NCBI GenBank assembly: GCA_003022435.1
Contig: PXUA01000019.1
Span: forward strand, 183,330 to 247,329
Reading direction: 5' to 3'
Source: Bacteroidetes bacterium SW_9_63_38
GTDB lineage: Bacteria > Bacteroidota > Rhodothermia > Rhodothermales > Salinibacteraceae
DNA: 64,000 nucleotides
In this document: piece by piece, positions 16,892-25,862 of the stretch
How positions within the stretch are numbered: the first letter of the stretch is position 1
How the letters are laid out: each line of letters starts with the position of its first letter
The notes under the pieces: model-generated
The model's input: only the letters and a program-made list of their open reading frames with translations
The model's database searches: none
What the model was told of the DNA's origin: nothing
Translations under genes and position numbers: made by a program

Positions 16892-17821
16892 ATGAATCTC
16901 GTTTTTCGGTACAGCAACTGGGGGTTCGACCACTTCGAAGAGTGGTGGGAGGGGCCCGAGGCACGGCGGTGGGTCGCGTATGTCCTCGTCGGTGGATTTC
17001 TCCTCTCTCTTCTTATGATCGAGGCGAGTCGGCTGGAGGCCCTTCCCGCCCTTCTGGCCGAGACCGTGCCGACCAACCACTTCGTCGCCATTGACGTGGC
17101 GTTTACGCTGTTTTTGGTCGTCGAGCTGATTGGGCTGGTGGTGGGGCTGGCCACCAGTGTGGCCGATACCGCCGGAAAGCAGTTCGAGGTGTTTTCGCTC
17201 ATCCTGCTCCGGCGGTCGTTCAAGGAACTGGTCGAATTCGAGCAGGAACCGATCAAGTGGACCTTTGAGGCGGGACGGGAGGCCGTGCAGTTCGTGGTGG
17301 CCGATGCTGCAGGGGCCCTGTTTATTTTTCTCACGCTGGGGGGCTTCTACACGCTGCAGCGCCACCAGGCCATCACCCACTCCGCGGCGGAGCAGCAGCA
17401 CTTCGTGGCGCAAAAAAAGATTGTGGCGAACGTGTTGCTTCTCGTGTTGGTGGGGCTCGGTCTGGAGTCGATTGTCAGTCCGTTCCTCGGCGGTGACGCA
17501 GTGCCGTTCTTCAACACGTTCTACACCGTCCTCATCTTCAGCGACGTGCTCATCGTGCTCATCTCGCTGCGGTACAGCGCCACCTACCACGTCGTCTTTC
17601 GAAACTCGGGCTTCGCGGCGGCGACGGTGATGATCCGGCTTGCCCTGGCCGGGCCTCGGTACCTGGGCACGGCGCTCGGGGTAATCGCGGCCCTGTTCAA
17701 TCTGGGCGTTGCGGCCGTCTACAACTATGTGGCCCCGGCTGTGCAGGCGTCCTGGGAGCGCAAGCGGGAACGGACCGCTGCGAAGAGGGAGCAAGAGCGG
17801 ACCGACGCCGAGGAGCCATAA
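16892..17821 (+). CDS. Multipass membrane protein of unknown function
   Basis: 309 residues with about six to seven hydrophobic segments (near 28-46, 68-92, 130-150, 170-195, 205-225 and 245-280). It opens with an aromatic, acidic amphipathic stretch (NWGFDHFEEWWEGPEARRW) and ends in a highly charged Arg/Glu cytoplasmic tail. The middle contains LLRRSFKELVEFEQEPIKW, which looks like a cytosolic loop. No family is recognised. It follows ftsE by about 100 bp but a functional link is not indicated. Confidence 0.65.
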   Translation: MNLVFRYSNWGFDHFEEWWEGPEARRWVAYVLVGGFLLSLLMIEASRLEALPALLAETVPTNHFVAIDVAFTLFLVVELIGLVVGLATSVADTAGKQFEVFSLILLRRSFKELVEFEQEPIKWTFEAGREAVQFVVADAAGALFIFLTLGGFYTLQRHQAITHSAAEQQHFVAQKKIVANVLLLVLVGLGLESIVSPFLGGDAVPFFNTFYTVLIFSDVLIVLISLRYSATYHVVFRNSGFAAATVMIRLALAGPRYLGTALGVIAALFNLGVAAVYNYVAPAVQASWERKRERTAAKREQERTDAEEP

Positions 17822-18206
17822 CGCAGGGTCAACGTCCACCTTGTGTCACTGATGTTCGTGGGTCTCTCCTTCGGACGAGCCGATGTGCAGCCAGCGCGTT
17901 GCAGGAGGCCCCCCACGGTACTCGCTGGTGCAGGGGGGCAATGACGATGCCGCCGTACGCGGGGGAAGACTCGTCGGAAAGCCGACGAAGTCCCCTACGG
18001 AAAATGAAAATACGTGCAACCTCTACGTCGTATAGGAGGGCACTGTCCGCAATCCTGCCCGAGGACGGGGCAATGACTGACGTTCCGGTTGCGCAGATCG
18101 GTTCCGGCCCCTATATTCGAAGGTGTTCGTCCCGGGCCGATGCCCCGTGACGAGTCCCATCAGGCTAAGAACGTGCGTGCTCCTCTCTGACAAGTGAAGT
18201 TCGTCT
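17822..18206. other. Gene-free stretch upstream of the AGCS symporter
   Basis: An inverted repeat GCCCCCC / GGGGGGC flanks an 18-nt loop near 17908-17940 but lacks a T-run. TATATTCG near 18111 could be a promoter element. Nothing coding is apparent. Confidence 0.35.
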
Positions 18207-19979
18207 ATGTCGATGTTTTTCGACGCGCTTGGTGACGTCGTCAACTTTCTCGTTGATTTCGTGTGGGGGATTGGCATCCCGACTGGAACCGGAAACGACA
18301 TCCCAGTTGTCGTGCTCTTGCTGCTGGGAGCCGGTCTCTACTTGACACTGCGCCTCGGCTTCGTCCAATTTCGCCGCCTCGCGCACGGATTTTCGGTCAC
18401 GACGGGGATGTACGACGATCCCGATGAGCCCGGAGACATTCCGCACTTTCAGGCGCTCACCACGGCGCTCTCGGCCACCGTCGGCATCGGCAACATCGCC
18501 GGGGTGGCGCTTGCCGTCCACTACGGCGGGCCGGGCGCACTTCTCTGGATGTGGGTGACGGCCGTTCTGGGGATGGCGACGAAGTTCAGCGAGGTCACGC
18601 TGGCGCAGCACTACCGCGACGTGGAGCTGGCGGGGGAGGACAACGAGCCCAGCTGGCTCGGGACGGTGGCTGGCGGACCGATGTACTACATCGAAAAGGG
18701 CCTGGGCTCCAACTGGACCTGGATGGCGGTGCTGTCGGCGGTGCTGCTCGGCATCACGTCGTTCCTCACCGGGAATGCCAATCAGGCCAACACGGTTACC
18801 GACACGCTGGAGAGCTACAGCGGGCTCTTCGGACTCGAGCCGTCTGTAATGAGCGTGATTGTGGCGGCGGTCGTGGCCGGGGTGATTGCGGTCGTCATCA
18901 TCGGCGGCGTGACGCGTATTGGGCGCGTGACCAGCATTGTGGCGCCCGTGATGGCGGCGATTTACGTGCTGGGCGGGCTCACCATCCTGGCCCTCAATGC
19001 GTCGGCGGTGCCGGGTGCGGTGGCCCGCATCTTTACGGAGGCCTTCAATCCGCAGTCGGGCGTGGCGGGGACGGGAGCCGGCATTTTTCTGCTGACGATG
19101 ATCTACGGGGTGCAGCGCGGCCTCTTCTCGAACGAGGCGGGGATGGGGTCGGCTCCCATCGCCCACTCGGCAGCCCAGACTGACGAGCCGGTGTCGGAGG
19201 GCGTGGTGGCGCTGCTGGAGCCGCTGATCGACACGATTATCGTGTGTACGATTACGGGGCTCGCGATCGTCGTGACCGGGGTTTGGGACGACGCCGTGCC
19301 CACGAGACTGGATCTGGACGGGGGGGCGCATAGCTACCGCGTTGAAGACGAAGGCGGTATCATTGCCGACGAGGAGCCGCCAACCGAAATTCAGATCGTG
19401 GACGGTGTTCCTCAGATCGAGAAGGGGACGCCGGAGTTTGCGTGGAATCAGGCCGTCGTCGACAGCTTCTTTGTCGACTGCGCGGGCGATTGTGAGGATC
19501 GCAGTGACTTTCGCACGCCGTTTACCGGCACGCTCGACACGGAGCGCGGCGTGGCCGTGTCGGAAGAGGGCACCGAGTACACTACGCTTTACGGGCCGGC
19601 CGTGGAGACTGGAGCCCCTCTGACGCAGCTGGCGTTTGCGCGCGGTCTGGCTCCGCTCGGGGACTGGGGCGGTCTTATTGTCGTCTTCAGCGTGCTTCTC
19701 TTCGCCATCTCTACGTCGATTTCCTGGAGCTACTACGGCGACCGCTGTGCAATCTATCTCTTCGGCGAAGGCGCCGTTCTTCCGTACAAGGTGGCGTTCG
19801 TGGCCATCAACTTTCTGGGCGGCATTGCGCCGCTGGCGACGGTATGGGCCATCGGCGACATTGCGCTGGGCCTCGTGATTATCCCGAACCTCGTGGCCGT
19901 GGTGCTGCTGTCGGGAAAACTCAAGGAGCTGACCGACGGTTACTTCGACCGGGAGGCGTGGCTCGACAACGTGGAGTGA
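18207..19979 (+). CDS. Sodium:alanine/glycine symporter (AGCS family)
   Basis: Imports small amino acids with Na+. 590 residues with about ten membrane segments. Family hallmarks are visible: GAGLYLTLRLGFVQFRRL near 40, ATVGIGNIAGVALAVHYGGP near 95-115 (the substrate/sodium region) and GVQRGLFSNEAGMGSAPIAH near 300-320. Unlike typical 450-550-residue members it has a hydrophilic insert of about 110 residues (roughly 368-480), acidic and with two nearby cysteines (VDCAGDCEDRS), before the last three to four helices. The high acidity of exposed loops fits a halophile. Confidence 0.87.
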   Translation: MSMFFDALGDVVNFLVDFVWGIGIPTGTGNDIPVVVLLLLGAGLYLTLRLGFVQFRRLAHGFSVTTGMYDDPDEPGDIPHFQALTTALSATVGIGNIAGVALAVHYGGPGALLWMWVTAVLGMATKFSEVTLAQHYRDVELAGEDNEPSWLGTVAGGPMYYIEKGLGSNWTWMAVLSAVLLGITSFLTGNANQANTVTDTLESYSGLFGLEPSVMSVIVAAVVAGVIAVVIIGGVTRIGRVTSIVAPVMAAIYVLGGLTILALNASAVPGAVARIFTEAFNPQSGVAGTGAGIFLLTMIYGVQRGLFSNEAGMGSAPIAHSAAQTDEPVSEGVVALLEPLIDTIIVCTITGLAIVVTGVWDDAVPTRLDLDGGAHSYRVEDEGGIIADEEPPTEIQIVDGVPQIEKGTPEFAWNQAVVDSFFVDCAGDCEDRSDFRTPFTGTLDTERGVAVSEEGTEYTTLYGPAVETGAPLTQLAFARGLAPLGDWGGLIVVFSVLLFAISTSISWSYYGDRCAIYLFGEGAVLPYKVAFVAINFLGGIAPLATVWAIGDIALGLVIIPNLVAVVLLSGKLKELTDGYFDREAWLDNVE

Positions 19980-19996
19980 GTTGGGGAGTTATGGGT

Positions 19997-20063
19997 TGAT
20001 GAGGTGTGAGTTGATGAGGTGTGAGTTGATGAGGTGTGAGTTGATGGGTCATGAGTGGATGGG
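19997..20063. repeat. 15-bp tandem repeat upstream of upp
   Basis: Three perfect units of TGATGAGGTGTGAGT (19997-20041), then decaying GTCATGAGTGGATGG copies. It begins 17 bp after the symporter stop codon and ends 40 bp before the upp start codon. No hairpin is obvious. Confidence 0.8.
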
Positions 20064-20102
20064 GGATGGCGGTTCTTTTTTTCAGAAGGGCTGGATCGTG
20101 TG

Positions 20103-20732
20103 ATGGAGAATTTGACGGTGGTCGAGCATCCGTTGCTCAAGCGGGATCTCACGACGTTGCGTCGCAAGGAGACCTCGCACGGCACGTTTCGCGAAACGGT
20201 GTCGGACGCGGCGTCCCTGCTGGCGTACGAGGCCCTGCGAGATATTGAACTGGAGCCCTCGACGATTGAGACGCCGCTGGAGTCCACGACGGGCTACGCG
20301 GTGGCGGACGACGTGATGGTGGTGCCGATCATGCGGGCCGGGCTGGGGATGGTGGACGGCTTCGTGCGGCACGTGCCGGAGGCGCGCGTGGGCCATCTCG
20401 GCATGCAGCGCGACGAGGAGACGTACCGGCCGAACGACTACTACAGCAGCGTTCCGGACGGGATTGCGGAGGCGCACGTCTTTGTGGTGGACCCGATGCT
20501 AGCGACGGGAGGCAGTGCTGCGTTTGCGCTCGATCATCTGAAGGCGCATGGGGGGACGCAGTTTACGTTTGTGTGTCTGGTGGCGGCGCCGGAGGGTGTG
20601 CGGCGGCTCGACGACGAGCATCCGGAGGTGCCTGTCGTCACGGCGGCGCTGGATCGGGAGCTGGATGAGAATGCGTTCATCCGGCCGGGGCTGGGGGATG
20701 CGGGGGATCGGATTTTTGGGACGCGGGGGTAG
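20103..20732 (+). CDS. upp: Uracil phosphoribosyltransferase
   Basis: Salvages uracil to UMP using PRPP. 209 residues from MENLTVVEHPLL. The PRPP-binding loop is VDPMLATGGSA near 128-138; the N-terminal MRAGLGMVDG (near 78) and the C-terminal PGLGDAGDRIFGT uracil-binding block are both diagnostic. Length is normal (about 208). The upstream in-frame ATG at 20055 would add residues translated from repeat tract and is rejected. Tandem-repeat tracts lie on both sides, so it is probably transcribed alone. Confidence 0.94.
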   Translation: MENLTVVEHPLLKRDLTTLRRKETSHGTFRETVSDAASLLAYEALRDIELEPSTIETPLESTTGYAVADDVMVVPIMRAGLGMVDGFVRHVPEARVGHLGMQRDEETYRPNDYYSSVPDGIAEAHVFVVDPMLATGGSAAFALDHLKAHGGTQFTFVCLVAAPEGVRRLDDEHPEVPVVTAALDRELDENAFIRPGLGDAGDRIFGTRG

Positions 20733-20736
20733 GGAG

Positions 20737-20818
20737 TCATGAGTGTTACGAGTCATGAGTTGGTGGGTCATGGGTTGGTGGGTTATGAGTCATGAGTTAT
20801 GGGAGGTGGGTTATGAGT
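20737..20818. repeat. Low-complexity GAGTCATGAG / GGTGGGTTATG tract
   Basis: Eighty bases of interleaved GAGTCATGAGTT, GGTGGGTCATGG and GGTGGGTTATGAG words fill the space between upp and the convergent S23-like gene. The stop codon of the latter (20811-20813) is inside the tract. Confidence 0.65.
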
Positions 20819-21173
20819 GGTCTTGGGGGCCGATGGTGTTGATGGAGCTATTGAGCATTTTGCGGATTTCGATGAGCTCGGTGGAGAGGGCTTCGAAGCG
20901 CTCCTGCGACAGGAGCCGGCGACTGCGGGCCTTCTGGAGCCACGTTCGGGTTTCCTGGAGCGAGCCGCGGGCGTAGTAGCAAAACTGACGGTTCTCGCCG
21001 TAGTGGTATCGTCCGTGACCTTCGCTGATGTTGGCTGCGATCGAGTCGGCGGCTTTCGTGATCTGTTCGCCAATCGAGTATTTCGCGAATGGAGGCCAGT
21101 CTTCGACGAGGGCCCAGACCTCTTCGGCCAGCCGCATTGCTCGTTCGTACACGTCCAGGTCGTCGATGTCCAT
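20811..21173 (-). CDS. Four-helix bundle protein (S23/IVP family)
   Basis: 120 residues matching the TIGR02436 four-helix bundle family: DLDVYERAMRLAEEVWALV at the start, GEQITKAADSIAANISEGHGR near 36-55 and the closing RGSLQETRTWLQKARSRRLL. Members were first seen encoded in 23S rRNA intervening sequences, but most, like this one, are free-standing, and their function is unknown. Family length is about 115-125. The start at MDIDDL fits the family. The final residues and stop are overlapped by the low-complexity tract. Confidence 0.85.
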   Translation of the reverse strand: MDIDDLDVYERAMRLAEEVWALVEDWPPFAKYSIGEQITKAADSIAANISEGHGRYHYGENRQFCYYARGSLQETRTWLQKARSRRLLSQERFEALSTELIEIRKMLNSSINTIGPQDHS

Positions 21174-21281
21174 GGCAGTCGGCGGGGTTATTCGGGTCCG
21201 ATGCACTGATGAGACACCTGCGGTGGGGGAAGGATAACGTTGCTCTCGCATTTTTTGCGCTTTGGGATGGGCGTTGCTCTC

Positions 21282-23249
21282 ATGAATCGACATCTCCTGA
21301 CGTATGCAGCGTTGAGCCTGGCTGGGGGACTGCTTGTCTTCACAACGCCGGTGTTGGGGCAGGACGACGGGGACGTGGAGGTGCCGGATCCGGTGCTGCG
21401 GGGCATTTCGTTTTCGGTGACGGTGCCGGCGGACTCGGCGCTGGCGGAGCGGGGGATGCCGGTCGTTCGGGTGGGGGAGACGACGTATCCGCTTTCCTAT
21501 GAGGCAGCGCAGGAGCAGTGGACGGCGGAGGGGGTGACGGTGTCGGACTGGGGATCGGCGACGGTGGCGGTAGTGGCGGGCGAGACGACGCTGCGGGCGG
21601 CCTCCACGCGGGCGATTCCGGGATGGTGGTCGATTTTGCCGCCGCTGCTTGCGATCGGGACCGCGCTGTTGTTTCGGCGAGTGGTGCCCGCGCTGTTTCT
21701 GGGGGTGTGGGTGGGGGCGTGGATCGTGCAGGGCCTGTCGGTGGCGGGGCTGTTCTGGGGACTGCTCGACACGCTGCAGGTCTACGTCCTCAACGCGATG
21801 GTGGACGAGGGGCACGCGGCCATCATCCTGTTCTCGCTCATGATTGGGGGGATGGTGGGCATCATTTCGCGAAACGGGGGAACGCGCGGGATCGTCGAAG
21901 GGCTCACGCAGTGGGCAGACACGGCGCGCCGGGGACAGGTGGCGACCTGGGGACTCGGGCTTCTGGTGTTTTTCGACGACTACGCCAACACGCTGATTGT
22001 GGGGAGCACGATGCGATCGGTCACCGATCGGCTGCGCATCTCCCGCGAAAAGCTGGCGTACATCGTGGACTCGACCGCCGCGCCGGTGGCGTCGCTGGCG
22101 CTCGTGACGACCTGGATCGGGTTCGAGGTGGGGCTTATCGACGAGGCGGTGGCCTCCATTCCGGAGCTCAGCATGTCGGGCTACGCGCTATTCCTGGAGT
22201 CCATCCTGTACCGGTTCTATCCATGGCTGGCATTGTTCTTTGTGCTCTCGGTCGCAGGGACGGACCGGGAGTTCGGGCCGATGTACGACGCGGAGCAACG
22301 AGCACGCTCGACGGGCGAGGTTCTCGGGGAAGGGACGAGCGTCGATGCGGCCGCCACGGGCAACGATGAGCTCGCCCCGAAGGCGGACATTCCCTCCCGG
22401 GCCTGGAATGCTATTTTGCCGGTGCTGGTGCTGGTCGGGGGCGTACTGGCGTTCCTGTGGACGACGGGCACCGCCGCGGCCGGGGCCGACGCGCCGATGC
22501 GCGAGATTATCGGCGCGGCCGATTCCTACGAAGCGCTGATGTATGCCTCCCTGCTCGGCGTGCTGGCGGCGGCGGGGCTGTCGCTGGGGCAGGGCCTTCT
22601 CACGCTCGATGAAACGGTGGAGGCCTGGTACGCGGGGCTCAAGTCGATGCTCTTTGCCATGATTGTGCTTCTGCTGGCGTGGGGGCTGTCGAACCTAACG
22701 ACGGTGCTGCACACGGCGAACTACCTGGCGGCGGCGCTCAGTGACGCGTTGGCGCCTGGCGTGGTGCCGGCCCTGATTTTTGTGCTCTCGGCCGCGACGG
22801 CCTTCGCGACGGGGTCGAGCTGGGGGACAATGGGGATCGTGATGCCGCTGGTGATTCCGTTGACCTGGGAGATTCTGGGCAGTCACGGGATGGCATCGGC
22901 CCCGCACTACCACATCCTGTACTCGGCGATCTCGTGTGTGCTGGCGGGGGCGGTGTGGGGGGACCACTGCTCCCCGATTTCCGATACCACGATCCTTGCG
23001 TCGATGGCCAGCGGATGCGATCACGTCGAGCATGTGCGGACGCAGCTCCCGTACGCGCTCAGCGTCGGGGGCGTGGCCCTGCTTCTGGGGACGCTCCCGG
23101 TGGGGTTCGGACTGCCCTGGTGGGCGGCGCTGCTGATCGGGGGCATCACGCTGAGGGGCGTTCTGTACGGGGTTGGCAGGCCGGTCACGTCCTCGCCTTC
23201 CCAGGATGCGCCGGAGGTGGCATTGGGAAAGGAGGGCCGGACAACATGA
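21282..23249 (+). CDS. Na+/H+ antiporter, NhaC family
   Basis: Exchanges Na+ for H+, expected in a salt-adapted cell. 655 residues from MNRHLLTY. Residues 1-25 are a signal peptide and about 30-110 a periplasmic beta domain with three paired strands. About twelve membrane helices follow. Conserved NhaC-type segments include FFDDYANTLIVGSTMR (near 240-256), ATAFATGSSWGTMGIVMPL (near 506-525) and VWGDHCSPISDTT (near 558). The N-terminal soluble domain is found in some Bacteroidetes members but not in classic NhaC. An upstream ATG at 21240 would disrupt the signal peptide. Confidence 0.87.
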   Translation: MNRHLLTYAALSLAGGLLVFTTPVLGQDDGDVEVPDPVLRGISFSVTVPADSALAERGMPVVRVGETTYPLSYEAAQEQWTAEGVTVSDWGSATVAVVAGETTLRAASTRAIPGWWSILPPLLAIGTALLFRRVVPALFLGVWVGAWIVQGLSVAGLFWGLLDTLQVYVLNAMVDEGHAAIILFSLMIGGMVGIISRNGGTRGIVEGLTQWADTARRGQVATWGLGLLVFFDDYANTLIVGSTMRSVTDRLRISREKLAYIVDSTAAPVASLALVTTWIGFEVGLIDEAVASIPELSMSGYALFLESILYRFYPWLALFFVLSVAGTDREFGPMYDAEQRARSTGEVLGEGTSVDAAATGNDELAPKADIPSRAWNAILPVLVLVGGVLAFLWTTGTAAAGADAPMREIIGAADSYEALMYASLLGVLAAAGLSLGQGLLTLDETVEAWYAGLKSMLFAMIVLLLAWGLSNLTTVLHTANYLAAALSDALAPGVVPALIFVLSAATAFATGSSWGTMGIVMPLVIPLTWEILGSHGMASAPHYHILYSAISCVLAGAVWGDHCSPISDTTILASMASGCDHVEHVRTQLPYALSVGGVALLLGTLPVGFGLPWWAALLIGGITLRGVLYGVGRPVTSSPSQDAPEVALGKEGRTT

Positions 23250-23346
23250 TTTCAATGCGAACGACCGATTCTTGGGTTGTCCCTGATGGCTGAGGGCGCT
23301 ATCCTACCGCCCTGTTTCTCGTTTTCCGAAGACCACCCGTACTGTC

Positions 23347-23691
23347 ATGCATATCGACGCTGACGATCGTCCCTGGGGCCGCTGGGAGGAATACTTGAAT
23401 GAACCCGGGTACCGCGTCAAGCGGATTATCGTTCACCCCGGGGAGCGTCTGTCTCTTCAGAAGCACGAGCAGAGGAAGGAGCACTGGGTCGTTGTGCGCG
23501 GGACCGGCATCTTTACCCGCAACGACGATAAGACGCGAGTTTCGGAGGGGGACACGTGCTTCATCGACATTGGAGATGTCCATCGTCTCGAGAATGATGG
23601 CGATGAGCCGCTCGTGTTTATCGAGACGCAGATGGGCCTCTGCGTGGAAGACGACATTATTCGGCTGGAAGACGATTACGGCCGCTACTAA
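23347..23691 (+). CDS. Cupin, mannose-6-phosphate isomerase type II C-terminal-like
   Basis: 114 residues forming one cupin barrel: RPWGRWEEYLNEPGYRVKR at the start and the metal-site motif SLQKHEQRKEHWVVV (His-x-His-type ligands, here H42 and H49 region), then GDTCFIDIGDVHRLEN. It matches the MannoseP_isomer domain normally found at the C-terminus of GDP-mannose pyrophosphorylase bifunctional enzymes, here free-standing as in many bacteria. Likely a sugar-phosphate isomerase or sugar-binding protein; no sugar nucleotide gene is adjacent. Confidence 0.8.
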   Translation: MHIDADDRPWGRWEEYLNEPGYRVKRIIVHPGERLSLQKHEQRKEHWVVVRGTGIFTRNDDKTRVSEGDTCFIDIGDVHRLENDGDEPLVFIETQMGLCVEDDIIRLEDDYGRY

Positions 23692-23865
23692 GAGACAGGG
23701 CGTTTCCGGTAGGCTTTGGGGGAATGAAGATTCGGGGCAGTCAGGCCGAAGGGAGGGAGGGCTCTGAGGTTGTGGCGTATGTCAAGACTCAGGCGCATGG
23801 GCACGATTTGTGAGTGGCCGCGTACAGAGGAATACAAACAGACGCACTCATTGCCGATCCCGATT

Positions 23866-24453
23866 ATGGTATTACCGATACATCTCTACGGCCACGATGC
23901 GCTTCGCGAAGAGGCCGACCCGGTGACGGAAAACACTGAGGCCCTGCAGGACCTCATCGACGACATGATCGAGACGATGCACAACGCCGCCGGCATCGGT
24001 CTCGCGGGGCCGCAGGTCGGCCGCAGCACGCGGATTTTTGTGGTCGACGTGACGCCCATGGCTTCAGACATGGAAGAGGAGGGCGAAGAGGTACCCCCGC
24101 AGCCGATGGTGTTCATCAATCCCGAAATTGTCGAGGAAGGAACGAGCACCGTGGACATGGAGGAGGGCTGCCTGTCCATTCCCGAGGTCCGAGAGGCGGT
24201 GACGCGGCCGGATCGCATCCGTGTCCGCTATCTCGACCGGAACCTAGAGGAGCAGGAGTTGGAGACTGGAAGCGTGCTTGCTCGTGTCATCCAGCATGAG
24301 AACGACCACCTCGACGGCGTGCTCTTTACCGACTATCTGAGCAGTTTCCGGAAGCGACTGCTCAGCCGGAGCCTGCGGCAGATGAAGGAGGGCAACGTGG
24401 AGGCGGACTATTCGCTCGTGGCGGCGGGCGACGAGCCGGTGCCCGCGCGGTAG
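23866..24453 (+). CDS. def: Peptide deformylase
   Basis: Removes the formyl group from new proteins. 195 residues from MVLPIHLYG. All three signature motifs are present: GIGLAGPQVG near 43-52, EEGCLSIPE near 99-107 (Cys metal ligand) and QHENDHLDG near 143-151 (HExxH-type ligands). A short acidic insert (DMEEEGEEVPPQ) between motifs 1 and 2 is typical of Bacteroidetes and halophile homologues. The longer frame upstream has no family resemblance. It is followed 32 bp later by a methyltransferase gene. Confidence 0.93.
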   Translation: MVLPIHLYGHDALREEADPVTENTEALQDLIDDMIETMHNAAGIGLAGPQVGRSTRIFVVDVTPMASDMEEEGEEVPPQPMVFINPEIVEEGTSTVDMEEGCLSIPEVREAVTRPDRIRVRYLDRNLEEQELETGSVLARVIQHENDHLDGVLFTDYLSSFRKRLLSRSLRQMKEGNVEADYSLVAAGDEPVPAR

Positions 24454-24485
24454 TCCGGTCTCGCTGCTTTTCTGAATGACGGCAG

Positions 24486-25157
24486 ATGCTCGTGAAGAAG
24501 GCCCCGACGCTTTCGCCCGACGAGGTCGCGGCGCTGTACGACCGCATCGGGACCGCTCAGGACACGCAGGTCTTCTACGAGCGGCCGGCGGTGGATCTCC
24601 TCATTGAACACGGGGCGTTTGCGGACGCGACTACGGTGCTGGAGGTTGGCTGTGGCACGGGGCGGGTGGCGGAGCGGCTGCTCCGGGATGCGGGCCCGTT
24701 GGAGACCCGGTATATCGGCGTTGATGTGAGCATGCGGATGGTGCAGATTGCTCGCGACCGGTTGTCGGCGTACGAGGGACGAGCGACCGTCGAGCGGACC
24801 GACGGCACATTTTCGTTCGATGTGCCGACGGCCTCGCAGGATCGCGTCGTGGCCACGTACGTGCTCGACGTGCTGGCGCCGGAGGCGATTCAGCAGTTTT
24901 TCGGCGAGGCCCGCCGGGTCCTGCAAGCCGATGGGCGCGTGTGCCTGGCGGGGCTGACGTGGGGGACGCGTCCGCTCGGGCGACTCGTATCGGCGCTCTG
25001 GGCCGCCGTGCACCGCCTACGTCCCAGTTGGGTCGGCGGCTGTCGGCCCCTTCACATGTGCCGAGCGCTTCCCGCCGATGAGTGGCGCGTCGTGCACCAC
25101 GAACGGGTGCAGGCCTGGGGCGTGCCCTCGGAGGTTTTGATTGCGACGCCTTGTTGA
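24486..25157 (+). CDS. Class I SAM-dependent methyltransferase
   Basis: 223 residues. Motif I is VLEVGCGTGRVAERLL near 51-66, followed by IGVDVSMRMVQIARDRL and the motif IV VVATYVLDVLAPEAI. The C-terminal section (LSALWAAVHRLRPSWVGG) resembles the UbiE/COQ5-like group that acts on hydrophobic small molecules, but the substrate is not identifiable. It lies directly after def. A large inverted-repeat element begins 34 bp after its stop. Confidence 0.78.
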   Translation: MLVKKAPTLSPDEVAALYDRIGTAQDTQVFYERPAVDLLIEHGAFADATTVLEVGCGTGRVAERLLRDAGPLETRYIGVDVSMRMVQIARDRLSAYEGRATVERTDGTFSFDVPTASQDRVVATYVLDVLAPEAIQQFFGEARRVLQADGRVCLAGLTWGTRPLGRLVSALWAAVHRLRPSWVGGCRPLHMCRALPADEWRVVHHERVQAWGVPSEVLIATPC

Positions 25158-25190
25158 GGTCCATCCCTGTGATTCACGTCTCCGATTCTA

Positions 25191-25861
25191 CCGATACGTG
25201 AATGGGGTCTTCCCGATACGTGAATACGTTTGTACCGATCTGCGCAGAGTTATAAGATCAACCGCAGGACGCTGGTGCTCTCTTCATAAGTTTCTGTTCC
25301 ATCCCAGAACTGGATGGGCATCCCGACAGCTGCCGCGGATGCCCGAAAAAGATCGCGGCCACGCGGGATGACCCGCAAGGGGCCCCTGTGAAGAAATCGG
25401 CTGAGATCCTCCTGGGAATCTCGGATTCCCCACTCCACCACGTGGGATGACCCTTCGGGTCCCTGAAATTCGCCAAAACTCCCGCTCCGCTCTTCGGTTG
25501 GAGCGGTCGAACACGGCGAATTTCGATCGCTTCTGGGAATCTGAGATTCCCTACCTTCAGATCTCCAAGCCCCCGATTTATTTCATGAGTCGCTACGCTC
25601 GTCTCTTCGAAGGCCGGAAGAAGCTCGTTGTCGACCCGGTGAGTCTTCGAAGGTGAGAGCGGGGCCCGGCGATTAATCTCGAGAAAGCACGGAGATCGGT
25701 ACCCTCCGCTTCTTGCTTGCGGCTGCGCTCGGTCCAGGAGATTTAGAATCTCCAGAATCTGAGATTCCCAGGATCTAGGTCCCCAGGATCTTGCCGGGCG
25801 AGCCCGGCTGATTTCCTTCCTCGCACGGAGAATATTGTTTATCTACCTGTGCACGGATCAG
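25191..25861. mobile_element. Long TA-flanked inverted-repeat element, palindrome mosaic (copy E2)
   Basis: 671 bp bounded by TA at 25189-25190 and 25862-25863, left end CCGATACGTGAATGGGG, right end CTGTGCACGGATCAG. The left end is repeated 22 bp inside (25213), as if ends had nested. The interior is packed with short perfect inverted repeats: GGGAATC-TCG-GATTCCC, GGGAATCT-G-AGATTCCC, GGCATCC..GGATGCC, and GCCGGGC-GA-GCCCGGC at 25793-25808. Positions 25694-25755 match 29741-29800 in the next copy. No credible coding frame. The right-hand TA overlaps the ATG of the metal-binding protein gene. Confidence 0.75.
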
Positions 25862-25862
25862 T

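Noticed and set aside
17908..17940. GCCCCCC/GGGGGGC inverted repeat as a terminator
   Set aside because: Loop of 18 nt and no T-run; more likely incidental in GC-rich DNA.
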